Notes: generated by a model not told the origin, from the letters alone. DNA of 64,000 bases from Olsenella massiliensis (GCF_001457795.1 NZ_LN898211.1:441038-505037); one strand, 5' to 3'. Positions 44,213 to 55,095 are shown, counted from the stretch's first letter. Numbers and translations: made by a program.

Positions 44213-46165
44213 ATGCAGGACGGGTTTGTGAAGGTCGTCGCAGCGTCGCCGCAGGTCAAGGTTGCCGACGTCCAGGCCAACGTCGAATCGTGCGTTGACG
44301 TGGTCACCCAGGCCGTCGAGGATGACGGCGCCAAGGTCATCGTGCTGCCCGAGCTCTGCGTCACGGGTTACACCTGCGCGGACCTCTTCTGGCAGGACGC
44401 CCTGCTCGACGCGGCGGAGCGCGGCCTCAGGCGCCTGGCCCAGGACGTCGCCTCCCTCGACGCCCTGGTCGTCGTCGGCCTGCCCGTTCGCGCGGGTGGC
44501 AAGCTCCACAACTGCGCCGCGGTGCTCGCCCATGGCAGGCTCCTGGGACTTGTGCCCAAGCTCAACGTCCCCAACTACAACGAGTTCTACGAGCTGCGTC
44601 ACTTTGCCCCTGGCCCCAGGGTGCCGCGCCGCGTTGACCTTGCCGGCTGGCATGACGTCCCCTTTGGCGCCAACCAGCTCTTCTGCTGCGAGGAGCTTCC
44701 TGAGCTGGTGGTGGCCGTCGAGGTCTGCGAGGATCTGTGGGTGAGCGAGCCTCCCTCCATCAGTCACGCCCGGGCGGGTGCTACCCTCATCGTCAACCTC
44801 TCCGCCTCGGACGCCGTCGTGGGCAAGGCGGACTACCGACGCTCGCTCGTCGTGGGCCAGAGCGCCCGCCTCGTCTGCGCCTACGCCTACGCCAGCGCGG
44901 GCTGGGGCGAGTCCACGCAGGACCTGGTGTTCTCGGCCCACGACCTCGTTGCCGAGAACGGCGTCCTTTTGGCGGAGGCCAGGCCCTTTGGCTCGGCCTC
45001 CGCGCTGACCGAGGTGGACGTCCGCGCCCTTGCGGCGGAGCGCCGCCGCCTGACGACCTTCAAGACCCTTGCGGACCCCGTCGCCGCAGGCTACCTGTGC
45101 GCGCCCTTCTCGCTCAGGCGGGAGGAGACCCGCCTGACCCGCCGCGTCGACCCGCATCCCTTTGTTCCGGCAAGCTCCGCCAGGCGCAACGAGCGCTGCG
45201 AGGACGTCCTTGCCATCCAGGCGCATGGCCTGGCCAAACGCCTGTCGCACACCCGCTCGGAATGCGCGGTGGTGGGAGTCTCGGGCGGCCTTGACTCCAC
45301 GCTGGCGCTGCTCGTGACGGCGCGGGCCTTTGACGTCCTGGGGCTGGCGCCGGCCGGCATCATCGCCGTCACGATGCCGGGCTTTGGCACCACGGACCGC
45401 ACGCACGGAAACGCCCTTGAGCTCACGAAGGCCCTGGGTGCCACCCTGCGCGAGATTCCTATCGCGGCGGCGGTGCGCCAGCACTTTCGGGACATAGGAC
45501 ACGACGAGAGCGATCGCTCCGTGACCTACGAGAACGCCCAGGCGCGCGAGCGCACCCAGATTCTCATGGACGTCGCCAACCAGGAGGGCGGACTTGTGGT
45601 GGGCACGGGCGACCTTTCCGAGCTTGCCCTAGGCTGGGCCACCTACAATGCCGACCACATGTCCATGTACGGCGTCAACGCGGGGGTCCCCAAGACGCTC
45701 GTCCGCCACCTCGTGCGCTACGTGGCCGACACCTGTGCCGCCGACGCGCTCTCGCGGGTGCTCCTTGACGTCTTGGACACGCCCGTCTCGCCCGAGCTTC
45801 TGCCCCTTGCCAAGGACGGCAGCATCGCGCAGCGCACGGAGGACCTCGTGGGTCCCTACGAGCTGCATGACTTCTTCCTCTATCAGGTGCTGCGCCGCGG
45901 CTTTGCGCCCAGGAAGGTGTATCGTCTGGCACGCTACGCCTTGGGCCGGGGAACTGCGGCAAACTATGACGACGCGACGATCCTCAAGTGGCTGCGCACA
46001 TTTTACCGTCGCTTCTTTGCACAGCAGTTCAAGCGCAGCTGTCTGCCCGACGGCCCCAAGGTGGGGTCGGTGGCCGTGAGTCCCCGCGGCGACCTACGCA
46101 TGCCGAGCGACGCCTGCCCGGCGGTGTGGCTGCGCGAGCTGGCGGAGCTGGAAGAGGGGCGCTGA
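44213..46165 (+). CDS. nadE: Glutamine-dependent NAD+ synthetase
   Basis: A 650-residue enzyme that amidates deamido-NAD. The N-terminal nitrilase-like glutaminase (about 1-280) has the catalytic triad in LPELCVTGYTC (Glu), LVPKLNVPNYNEF (Lys) and EVCEDLWV (Cys). The C-terminal synthetase has the PP-loop GVSGGLDSTLALL, and downstream GTGDLSELALGW and TYNADHMSMYGVN. The length matches the two-domain actinobacterial form. ATG 44213 follows GGGAGGAA. The longer frame upstream covers a tandem repeat and is rejected. Convergent with the ABC block, with only 20 bp between stops. Confidence 0.96.
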   Translation: MQDGFVKVVAASPQVKVADVQANVESCVDVVTQAVEDDGAKVIVLPELCVTGYTCADLFWQDALLDAAERGLRRLAQDVASLDALVVVGLPVRAGGKLHNCAAVLAHGRLLGLVPKLNVPNYNEFYELRHFAPGPRVPRRVDLAGWHDVPFGANQLFCCEELPELVVAVEVCEDLWVSEPPSISHARAGATLIVNLSASDAVVGKADYRRSLVVGQSARLVCAYAYASAGWGESTQDLVFSAHDLVAENGVLLAEARPFGSASALTEVDVRALAAERRRLTTFKTLADPVAAGYLCAPFSLRREETRLTRRVDPHPFVPASSARRNERCEDVLAIQAHGLAKRLSHTRSECAVVGVSGGLDSTLALLVTARAFDVLGLAPAGIIAVTMPGFGTTDRTHGNALELTKALGATLREIPIAAAVRQHFRDIGHDESDRSVTYENAQARERTQILMDVANQEGGLVVGTGDLSELALGWATYNADHMSMYGVNAGVPKTLVRHLVRYVADTCAADALSRVLLDVLDTPVSPELLPLAKDGSIAQRTEDLVGPYELHDFFLYQVLRRGFAPRKVYRLARYALGRGTAANYDDATILKWLRTFYRRFFAQQFKRSCLPDGPKVGSVAVSPRGDLRMPSDACPAVWLRELAELEEGR

Positions 46166-46185
46166 GGCCAGGTCGCCGGGCCCCT

Positions 46186-46815
46186 CTACAGCTGTATGTC
46201 AATGACCTTGTTCGTCGGGGCGTTTGTCACAAGAAGCTCAAACGCCTTTCCTGGTATGGGCCTGCGGCAGTAGTTCTTGTCCTCGAGCATCTTCTCAAAC
46301 GGTTTAGGTATATCAATGTACGAGAAGGGCATGTGCGTCGTGTAGCTGCTGTTGGGCTTAAGGACCAGGGCCAAGGTCGATCCGTTCAGCTGGGGTTCGC
46401 TTGCCCCCCAGAGGTCGTAGTCCATCGTGTAGAAGGTGGTCCTGTCATCCGCTATGACCATCTGGGAGACCATGTCCAGGTATCCGGAGTCGTTGCCCAC
46501 GTTCCGCACGTCATAGGTGAGCACGAGGACGTCCCCGCTGCCGTTCTTGATCGTGCTGGGGTCGGCATGTGGCGCATAGCGAGCCAGGTACTCGTCGGAG
46601 TCCATGACCTCCGCCTTGGACACCGTCAGGTAGTAGCCCTTTGTGTTTTCCTTGGCGTCATCGAGGAAGGCCCCGTCCAGGTCCACCTCCTCGCCGACGT
46701 TGTAGTGCTCGACGGGAATGTGAAGCTGGCTTTGGTTCACGTGCCAGATGCGTATGCCCACAAGCAGTGCCAACGTCACCACCAAGGCCGCCCACGCAAG
46801 CCTATGCCTTAGCAT
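46186..46815 (-). CDS. Membrane-anchored extracytoplasmic protein A of the ABC block
   Basis: A 209-residue protein of unknown function. One N-terminal signal anchor (LAWAALVVTLALLVGIRIW) is followed by a beta-rich domain of about 170 residues, with strand-like segments ending VLVLTYDVRNVGN and PFSYIDIP. Its plan (short cytoplasmic start, single span, one beta domain with Asp-rich strands describing an ionic or peptide ligand) is the same as that of the first gene of the block (49162-49866). They look like relatives (DUF5027-type is my best guess). ATG 46815 overlaps the end of the ATPase gene. Confidence 0.7.
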   Translation of the reverse strand: MLRHRLAWAALVVTLALLVGIRIWHVNQSQLHIPVEHYNVGEEVDLDGAFLDDAKENTKGYYLTVSKAEVMDSDEYLARYAPHADPSTIKNGSGDVLVLTYDVRNVGNDSGYLDMVSQMVIADDRTTFYTMDYDLWGASEPQLNGSTLALVLKPNSSYTTHMPFSYIDIPKPFEKMLEDKNYCRRPIPGKAFELLVTNAPTNKVIDIQL

Positions 46816-47470
46816 GCGAACCCCTCCCCCCGAGCATCTCGTGGCCGTCCAGATGCCCCTCGGCCAGATAGTAGACCTGGTCGGAAAGACCCCGCAGAAC
46901 ATGGGCGTCATGGCAGGCGAGGATGATGGTGCATCCCCGCTCGCGCATCTTGTTGACCACGTCCGTGAGCATCTTGACGCCGGCGGCGTCAAGGGCGTTG
47001 GTGGGTTCGTCCAACAGCAGCAGGCGCGGGAGCTCCATGATTGCCGCGGCAATGCCCAATCGCTGCTTCATGCCCAGGGAGTACTTGGAAAAATGCCTGC
47101 GGTCATCGGGGTCCAGGCCCACGAGGTCCAGGACCTGCCGCACGCGTTTATCGTCGACGACGTCCTTGATGGACGCCAGGACGCGCAGGTTATCTAATCC
47201 CGTCCTGCCGGACAGGAAGGCGGGATTCTCTATGAGCAGGCCCACGCTTGGCGGAAAGGCGACGTCTGCCCATAACGTCTGACCGTCTATCTCCACCGTC
47301 CCCGTGGTAGGGCGAATGAGGCCTGCCATGGCCCGCATGAGCATGGTCTTTCCAGATCCGTTGACACCGGCCAAACCGGTGACCTCTGCGCTGGGAGCGG
47401 TGATGGATATGTCCTGAAAGATGGTGCGACCTTTGATGGTCTTTCCGAGGCCCTTTGTGAGCAGAGTCAC
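46802..47470 (-). CDS. ABC transporter ATP-binding protein
   Basis: A 222-residue ATPase of the CcmA/drug- and peptide-export type. Walker A is GVNGSGKTMLMRA, the signature is YSLGMKQRLGIA, Walker B is LLLLDEPTNALD, and the switch His is in LACHDAHV. GTG 47470 follows AAGGAGG by six bases. It is sandwiched between two membrane genes and protein A, so it should energise the two 6-TM-like permeases 47472-49153. The block resembles bacteriocin-immunity or peptide-export ABC systems in composition, but no precursor gene of known type is present. Confidence 0.93.
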   Translation of the reverse strand: MTLLTKGLGKTIKGRTIFQDISITAPSAEVTGLAGVNGSGKTMLMRAMAGLIRPTTGTVEIDGQTLWADVAFPPSVGLLIENPAFLSGRTGLDNLRVLASIKDVVDDKRVRQVLDLVGLDPDDRRHFSKYSLGMKQRLGIAAAIMELPRLLLLDEPTNALDAAGVKMLTDVVNKMRERGCTIILACHDAHVLRGLSDQVYYLAEGHLDGHEMLGGRGSHAKA

Positions 47471-47471
47471 G

Positions 47472-48305
47472 TTAGCCCTCCTTTCCGAGGATGTCCATGC
47501 GGACAAAGGCGATGCCGCCTGTCACGATCGAAAATACCGCGACGCCAAGGGCAAGCGCGAGCCCCCACTGTGGAGGAAAGCCAAAGCCTTGCCCCACGAC
47601 TCCGGGTGAGCGCATGGCCATGAGGTAGTTGCCGGGCAGCAGCGGACAGGCATAATAGAACGCCGACAAAAACAGGATCGAGAAGGAGGCAAGATAGCTG
47701 AGCGTTTGTCCCGCCACGAGTGAAAGAAAAAGCTGGAACAGGCACAGCGCCGCCGTCATGCAGGGAACGCCGACAAGGAAGAGCGCGAAGGTTCCCGTGT
47801 CAGGCCGGACGTTCATGTCAAGGTGCATCATGTGGTACAGGTCCTGAGACACGTCCAGACTAAGACCTCCTCCGGGAATGCAGGCAAACAGGGCGCAGAC
47901 CCCCAGGTGCACGGCCCAATACAGCAGAACGCTCGCCACGACCCACACGCATTTGGAGAGCCACCAGGCCCACCTGCTCCCTGCGCTGGCCAGGACTTTC
48001 TCGCCAAAGCCCATGAGGTCGCGATAGGGATAGTCCAGCGTAATAAAATGCAATAGCAACAGGAGAAACGCCCAGCTGACGGGAAATCGGAAGGGGTCGG
48101 TGGGAGAAGGCAGAAACGGGGCCATGCCGGCAAGGTTACCGGCAAGAATGTTGCCCAGGGACCAGGGGACCTTCTGAATGGATGCCACCGACGTCAGCAC
48201 ATAGGCTCCACCGCTCGCACACGCCAGAACGACTGCGGCGCCATACCACCGTGCTACCGACCTCAGCCCCTCGCGAAGGTCCATGTTGATCAGGCGCACA
48301 ATCAC
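47472..48305 (-). CDS. ABC transporter permease 1 (ABC-2-like)
   Basis: A 277-residue membrane protein with about six hydrophobic spans, for example WYGAAVVLACASGGAYVL, WAFLLLLLHFITL and GLALALGVAVFSIVTGG. There are amphipathic loops and no extracytoplasmic binding domain. It is not recognised beyond an ABC-2-like permease pattern. GTG 48305 overlaps the stop of the upstream permease (GTGA), with GGAGGG upstream, and its own stop is one base before the ATPase start, so translation of the whole block is coupled. Confidence 0.75.
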   Translation of the reverse strand: MIVRLINMDLREGLRSVARWYGAAVVLACASGGAYVLTSVASIQKVPWSLGNILAGNLAGMAPFLPSPTDPFRFPVSWAFLLLLLHFITLDYPYRDLMGFGEKVLASAGSRWAWWLSKCVWVVASVLLYWAVHLGVCALFACIPGGGLSLDVSQDLYHMMHLDMNVRPDTGTFALFLVGVPCMTAALCLFQLFLSLVAGQTLSYLASFSILFLSAFYYACPLLPGNYLMAMRSPGVVGQGFGFPPQWGLALALGVAVFSIVTGGIAFVRMDILGKEG

Positions 48306-49153
48306 AGCACGTCCCTCCTCACCTGACACATCGTCATCACAAGGGCAACTAACAACATCAGTGCCCCTTCACCGAAGATGACCTGGGGGCTTTGAAGATA
48401 CGTTTCGGCAATTGCCCGCATGTTCTGCCCCAACCCCAGTTGGACGCCACAGATTGTTCCTAGGGCATAGTAGATTTTGTCGTTGACAAACTGGAGTCCC
48501 AGCAGACCAAGCTGAGGGGCAATGAGCAGCACGACCCGGTTTTCGACGACAAAGGAGAGAGCATGAACAAAGGTAGCCCACAGTCCGCTCAAGACGCCCG
48601 CCAGAAGCGTGAAGAGGACCACATAGACCACGGGCAGGTTGTAGAAGAACCAGGCCCATAGGTCTTGGGAATAGACGGCGTTATACAGAACACCCACGAC
48701 GTCGGGCAGGTAGGCGGGGATGAAGCAGGCCAGCAGAAGAAAGTTAACCACCAGGGGAATGACGGCGACGAGCGCCCCAGACACAAACACCGCCAACGCC
48801 TTTGCGGCAAGGACCCTTTCTCTCCGGTCCCGTGACATGAGCTGATTGGCATAGCCGCTCTGAAGCTCCGAGCGATAGGACCATGCGTAGGGAATGACTG
48901 CCAACACGGGCATAAGCTGAAAGAGCAGGGTCGAGCTAGGTTGAATAAAGTCGAGAGAGACCCAATACTTGAAGCAGTTGCCTATCGTAAAGGGAATGAA
49001 CTTGTGCGGGTAAAGCGCAATGGGGTTGTCAAGAAAGTAGATGATGTTGCCCGCCGCGCTCGCGACGGCCAGGCCAAGCGCAATCGTCAGGGCAATCGCA
49101 AGCCAGGGATTCCTGAGGGCCTTGCGCAGCTCCATGCCCATGAGGTTTCTCAT
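48302..49153 (-). CDS. ABC transporter permease 2 (ABC-2-like)
   Basis: A 283-residue protein with about six transmembrane spans. It starts with MRNLMGMELRKALRNPWLAI, the amphipathic helix-plus-TM1 opening typical of ABC-2 permeases, then ALTIALGLAVASAAGNIIYF, LMPVLAVIPYAW, and SYRSELQSGYANQLMSRDRRERVL, a loop characteristic of this family. The ATG at 49153 follows GGAGGAG. It pairs with permease 1 to form a heterodimeric exporter. The third-position GC is visibly lower than in flanking housekeeping genes. Confidence 0.82.
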   Translation of the reverse strand: MRNLMGMELRKALRNPWLAIALTIALGLAVASAAGNIIYFLDNPIALYPHKFIPFTIGNCFKYWVSLDFIQPSSTLLFQLMPVLAVIPYAWSYRSELQSGYANQLMSRDRRERVLAAKALAVFVSGALVAVIPLVVNFLLLACFIPAYLPDVVGVLYNAVYSQDLWAWFFYNLPVVYVVLFTLLAGVLSGLWATFVHALSFVVENRVVLLIAPQLGLLGLQFVNDKIYYALGTICGVQLGLGQNMRAIAETYLQSPQVIFGEGALMLLVALVMTMCQVRRDVL

Positions 49154-49161
49154 AGCTCCTC

Positions 49162-49866
49162 CTATCCCACAAGCGTGGCGTTGAGCTCAAGGCGGTACTT
49201 TCCCTCGTTGAACCCCAACCCCGGCACTATGACCGACGGCACGTCAACGTGCCTCCCCAGCAGGTCGCCGTAAAAGTAGCCCAAGGTGTAATCCGCCTTT
49301 CCACCAACAGGGAGCTGGAAGCAAAAGTAGTCGTGGTCTCCCTTTGGCACGGTTGAGCCAGAGAAATACTCGAGATTACTGGACTCCTCGTCTAACTGGG
49401 CAATTGTGCTTATGCGGAAGCAGGGGTTGTCCTCAAAGTCCATTTCGGCGGGACGTGCGTCCACGTTCTCAAGGTGAATCGTGACGACAAGGAGCTTGCT
49501 TTTCTGGCTGTCCTCTGGATCAAACATCTGCGCGAGGTCAGCAGGTACCTGGTCATCCAAGGCGGCGGCGCTCTCGTACGCGCGCGCACTCGTCACGCTC
49601 ATGCGCATGGTGCCCACCCAGCCAAACACGTTTTTATTCAGGTCATCCGGGTTCAGGGCGTCCGAGGCGGCATCGTCAGGCGCGTCGCCCCTGAGATCTA
49701 TTGTCTTTCCAGCGGGCACGCTTACCGTTTCCTCCTCCTTCTTGCTTTGGGCATCCTTATAGGCCTTGTCGGCAAAAAAGCTGCTGACAACGCGCGATAG
49801 GAGCACGCCTGCAAAAAGGATGGCAACGACGGCAAGCGTCACCTTCTCCTTCTTCTTGAAGGTCAT
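49162..49866 (-). CDS. Membrane-anchored extracytoplasmic protein B of the ABC block
   Basis: A 234-residue first gene of the block. A Lys-rich start (MTFKKKEKV) precedes a single hydrophobic anchor (LAVVAILFAGVLLSRVVSSFF). A charged spacer and a beta-rich domain of about 180 residues follow, with strands such as KLLVVTIHLENVDA and DYFCFQLPVGG. It shares plan and length class with protein A (46186-46815). Proteins of this sort next to ABC exporters may sense or bind the exported peptide; that is inference. GAGAGG precedes the ATG. Confidence 0.7.
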   Translation of the reverse strand: MTFKKKEKVTLAVVAILFAGVLLSRVVSSFFADKAYKDAQSKKEEETVSVPAGKTIDLRGDAPDDAASDALNPDDLNKNVFGWVGTMRMSVTSARAYESAAALDDQVPADLAQMFDPEDSQKSKLLVVTIHLENVDARPAEMDFEDNPCFRISTIAQLDEESSNLEYFSGSTVPKGDHDYFCFQLPVGGKADYTLGYFYGDLLGRHVDVPSVIVPGLGFNEGKYRLELNATLVG

Positions 49867-49911
49867 GGCTGTGAGGCCTCTCTATCTGCTATGGGGGATA
49901 GCTCGTGAGGA

Positions 49912-49945
49912 CCGCCGTCCCGGCGACAGCGCGCCAGGACGGCGG
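49912..49945 (-). terminator. Hairpin between the 18-codon ORF and the ABC block
   Basis: On the plus strand CCGCCGTCC (49912-49920) pairs with GGACGGCGG (49937-49945), a perfect 9-bp stem with a 16-base loop. No U tract is present. It sits 46 bp before the first ABC-block gene and just after the short ORF, a position that would suit an attenuator or a processing signal. Confidence 0.5.
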
Positions 49946-49954
49946 GCGGGTCCG

Positions 49955-50011
49955 TCAGTTCGTCAGGGTTGCCCCCAGAATGGTTGTAAGCTGCTTGGCA
50001 GGGCATAACAT
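49955..50011 (-). CDS. Possible 18-residue peptide or leader ORF
   Basis: A short frame MLCPAKQLTTILGATLTN with a perfect ribosome binding site GAAGGAG (plus 50018-50024) six bases before its ATG. It lies between the regulator gene and the ABC block, on the same strand, followed by a 9-bp hairpin. It has one Cys and a hydrophobic C-terminal half. It could be a leader peptide that couples translation to expression of the block, or a small secreted signal. Without conservation data chance cannot be ruled out; a second ATG five bases upstream in another frame has a poorly spaced site. Confidence 0.4.
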   Translation of the reverse strand: MLCPAKQLTTILGATLTN

Positions 50012-50118
50012 GGCATGCTCCTTCATCAATGGGGTGACGGCGGGTACCCGATTGACGCCGAGCGTGCCACGAGTTTGGGACCATGACCAGTAAGCAGGCG
50101 TATGGAATTGGAGAAAAA

Positions 50119-52617
50119 TCAGTTTACGTGCTTTGTACCTGCGATGATACGTTCGATTAATTCCTGTCGGCTGTGAATGGAGAGCTTTCTGTACCCGTCG
50201 CGCCGGGCCGAGTTGACGGTGCCGCGGGAGTAGTTGAGCTCCTCCGAGACCTGCCCGCCGCTCCTTCCCCGCGCCGTCAGGAGAAGCACCTCCGACTCCG
50301 TCTTGCTTAGACCCTGAGACGCCAAAAAGCCAAGCATGCGTCGCCGGCGCTCGTCATTGGCTCCTTGTCCGAGCCCAAGGTCCTTAGCGCGCGCATCGTT
50401 GGAAAGGCGCACGCAGTATGCGCCCACCGAAAGCCCCGCGAGCGTGAGTGAGATCCCCAAAAGAATGCTGCCGGCGGATATTAGGCCGGTCTTGCCGCCC
50501 AAGAACGCCAGGGCCACCTCGTTGTAAAGAAGGCGGTCGCAATAGGCGTTGATGGCAACGGCGCCTGCGAGCATGCCCGCGCCCAGGCAGGGAAGAACAA
50601 GCCGCCTGGCGTCGTGCGCGTCTGGTGGCGTGGCGGCAGGACCCGCCGCCGCCCCCGCGACAAGTGCGACGGCAGCAAGGGCAAGGCGAAGGCTCATGGC
50701 GCCTTGTGCTCCGAGCGCGAGGGCGCCGCCCGCGACGGAGGCGCAGAGCATCTCCCAGCGTGCGCCCCTCATGAGATACGCCGAGCTCAGGCAGAGGGCA
50801 ATCAACAGCGGCATGAGGAGCTCCAGGGTCGAGAAGGAGCCTGTCGCCCGCCATGCCTCTTCCATCACAAAGCCCACGGTCGCGGCGATTGCCAGAGGAG
50901 CGACGTCAATGCCCCGGACGGGGTCTGCCGTGCGGAGGCGCTCATCTGCAAGGGGCATGGCCCCGGCGGCGGCAAGGCCCAGGCAGCCGACGGTGAGGGC
51001 GGGACGCAGGGGTGGCAGCACCTGCGAGAGCGACACGAGCGCCAAAGGCAACGACAACAGCGGCAGCGCAAAGACGTCACCATCGCCCTCGGCCGCACGC
51101 GTCGGCCTTGCGGTGGGCGTGCCGCGCGAGGGTGACGTCACGCAAAAGAGAATCGCAAAGAGGCAGGTAGGAAGGGCAAGCAGGGGATGAGCGGGGTAAC
51201 CGTTCATGCAAGACGCCTCAAGGTGGGAGAGTGCGATGGCGCACAGGCCCGTAGCCACAAAGACGCTCCTGAAGACGCCGCTTGCGACCCTTTGCGCCGG
51301 ACGTTCCCTGGAGCTGACGTGCGCGACGACCAGACGTCCAAGGCTCGCCGACGCAAGGAGTCCCATGCCAAACGAGAGGACGAGCGTCTGCCCGGCACCC
51401 CATGGACGCCCGGTCGCCCCCAGTGGCAGCAGCAGGAGGGCAAGCAGGGAGGTCCGCGCAACGGGCAGCCATAAACGCGCCGGCGCCGGAGGGGACGTCT
51501 CTTCCGCGCCCGTGTCAACAGACCTGGCTGAGAGCGACGCGAGCTCAGCGGCACTGCTCACTCCCAGCTTTTTGTAGGCGCGGCTCAAGAGGACGCGCGT
51601 CGTCGAGGGCGCCTTGCCCAGCCGCTCCGCGATCTTGGAAATTGCCGCACCCCCAAGCAGCAGCTCCGCGCACGCACGCTCGCCGGGGGTAAGGCCGCTC
51701 AGGTCAAGGGTGACGTCGGCCTCCACACGGCTGCCGGCAGGCGTGGCCTTGAGCGTGGCGGGACGCCACAGCATGAGCGCCATGGCGCAGGCGGTCGCGA
51801 GGGCGCACGCGATGACGGCAAGGGGGGCGTCACGTGGCAGCGTCGTCGAGATGGGCGCAAGCCTGGCGGCGCAGCTCCACAGAAGCACGCCCGTTCCCAG
51901 GCACGCGAGGGCGAGGCGCCGCAGCCTCTCCGGCACGCGCCTGCTCATGAGAAGGACGATTCCCAGCGAGAGCACAGGAAGGGCGAACATCCCAAACGGC
52001 GCCGACGCCTGGTCCGTCTGACCCAGGAGGCCAAGAGGCTGACGAAGGAGTCCCGCCACGGCGAGCGTCAGCAGCGTGGGCGCAGAGGACGCCTCCTCCT
52101 TCGCGCGGGTGTCGTCCACGTTGTCCCCCGGGCCCACGTCCTCGGCCGCCCCATCCGTCCAAAGTCGGGAGAGCAGCATCGCGCAGAGGGTCAGGGGCCA
52201 GTAGCCGACGGTGGTCTTGATCAGGTGCGGGAGACGCAAGCCTAGCTCGAGAAGGTCGTAGGCCGTTCCGGTCGCCCTGGCTGCGGCATGCTCGAGGAGG
52301 GGGAGGGCACAAAACTCGGACACGACGTACAGCAGGGCTAACGCGAGCGCCGCGACCGTCAGATACCGTGCCGGTCGCGTCCAGTCGTGCGAGCGTGCGC
52401 CGCTCGCCACGCCGACGGGCGCCGCGCCCGCCAGGAGTCCCAGGGCAATGCAGGAAGGCGCGCTGGTCAGGCCGGGCACCTGGAGCGAGTACGCCGAGCA
52501 CGCAAAGAAAGGAGTGGAAAAAAGCACAAAGAAGCCGACGAGCGCCGCCTGGCGCCAGATGCCGGGACGTTCCGTCAAGACGCAGGCCCTCCGCTTGATT
52601 GCCTGCCACAACGTCAT
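50119..52617 (-). CDS. Tandem-duplicated membrane LuxR-family regulator
   Basis: An 832-residue protein with two successive modules. Module 1 has about eight to ten hydrophobic spans (residues 24-285), then a LuxR-type HTH (about 309-363: LTPGERACAELL, ISKIAERLGKAPSTTRVLLS, YKKLGV). Module 2 repeats the plan: spans at about 385-720, then a second HTH (about 769-825: LSKTESEVLLL, SGGQVSEELNYSRGTVNSA, YRKLSI). Coriobacteriia carry many membrane LuxR regulators with one such module; two in one chain is unusual. ATG 52617 is preceded by GAGGGGGCGAGG; an upstream frame to 52743 exists. It probably controls the ABC block downstream on the same strand. Confidence 0.85.
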   Translation of the reverse strand: MTLWQAIKRRACVLTERPGIWRQAALVGFFVLFSTPFFACSAYSLQVPGLTSAPSCIALGLLAGAAPVGVASGARSHDWTRPARYLTVAALALALLYVVSEFCALPLLEHAAARATGTAYDLLELGLRLPHLIKTTVGYWPLTLCAMLLSRLWTDGAAEDVGPGDNVDDTRAKEEASSAPTLLTLAVAGLLRQPLGLLGQTDQASAPFGMFALPVLSLGIVLLMSRRVPERLRRLALACLGTGVLLWSCAARLAPISTTLPRDAPLAVIACALATACAMALMLWRPATLKATPAGSRVEADVTLDLSGLTPGERACAELLLGGAAISKIAERLGKAPSTTRVLLSRAYKKLGVSSAAELASLSARSVDTGAEETSPPAPARLWLPVARTSLLALLLLPLGATGRPWGAGQTLVLSFGMGLLASASLGRLVVAHVSSRERPAQRVASGVFRSVFVATGLCAIALSHLEASCMNGYPAHPLLALPTCLFAILFCVTSPSRGTPTARPTRAAEGDGDVFALPLLSLPLALVSLSQVLPPLRPALTVGCLGLAAAGAMPLADERLRTADPVRGIDVAPLAIAATVGFVMEEAWRATGSFSTLELLMPLLIALCLSSAYLMRGARWEMLCASVAGGALALGAQGAMSLRLALAAVALVAGAAAGPAATPPDAHDARRLVLPCLGAGMLAGAVAINAYCDRLLYNEVALAFLGGKTGLISAGSILLGISLTLAGLSVGAYCVRLSNDARAKDLGLGQGANDERRRRMLGFLASQGLSKTESEVLLLTARGRSGGQVSEELNYSRGTVNSARRDGYRKLSIHSRQELIERIIAGTKHVN

Positions 52618-53015
52618 CCTCGCCCCCTCGTGCCATCGTGTGCTGTCGGCCCCGTCAGATTCTGACGCCATCAGTATACGGCCCGACAGCGACGTTCTCT
52701 CAGACTCCGCCGCGCCGTGCGCCGCTCGATTCCGCGCGGCCAAATGTCTCTCGACCCAGCGCGCGTCTCACGGCCGTGCGGGCCCCCGCAGGCCCTGTAG
52801 GCCGCGCGCAAAACCATGAAGAAATTGTCCTGCTTCTTGGGACAACAGAAAATCTAAGTCATTGTCTGAAGATTTCTTATCTCGTGGGTGTATAGGGCTC
52901 TCGTGAGGGGTACTATTCTCAACGGTAGAGAGGCGAAGATTCCCAGCCTTGCGCCTGGGGTCAACGTCGTCGCAGGAAACGCGCCTGGCGGCGCACAAGA
53001 AGGAGGTTCTTGAAC
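52618..53015. other. Divergent region between the LuxR gene and groES
   Basis: This 398-bp gap is GC-rich to about 52800 and AT-rich from 52805 to 52925. It contains the stress motif at 52849-52859 and the groES leader with AGAAGGAGG at 52999-53007. No ORF with a ribosome binding site is seen. I could not settle a -35/-10 pair for groES. Confidence 0.55.
52849..52878 (+). promoter_or_regulatory. Candidate heat-shock operator upstream of groES
   Basis: AAAATCTAAGT (plus 52849-52859) is the exact reverse complement of the ACTTAGATTTT motif before clpB, and shares ACTTAGATTT with hsp20. A partial second arm AGATTTC follows at 52870-52876. No CIRCE element is present, so this replaces it as the visible candidate control site of groES-groEL. 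Confidence 0.55.
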
Positions 53016-55006
<1,991 letters not shown>

Positions 55007-55095
55007 GCCTCTGCGGCCCGGCCGCACGCCGTGACGTTCCGCGCGTCGGGACGTTTCGCAGGACGCGACGCCCCTGCGTCGCACCGCCTGACCTC

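Noticed and set aside
45988-46812. 274-codon plus-strand frame over the nadE end and protein A
   Set aside because: Begins inside nadE and runs antisense to the partner A gene, which has a signal anchor and a start overlapping the ATPase gene as expected in an operon.
52861-52920. CIRCE or HAIR operator before groES
   Set aside because: Looked for TTAGCACTC-N9-GAGTGCTAA and CTTGAGT-N7-ACTCAAG; neither is present, even allowing two mismatches.
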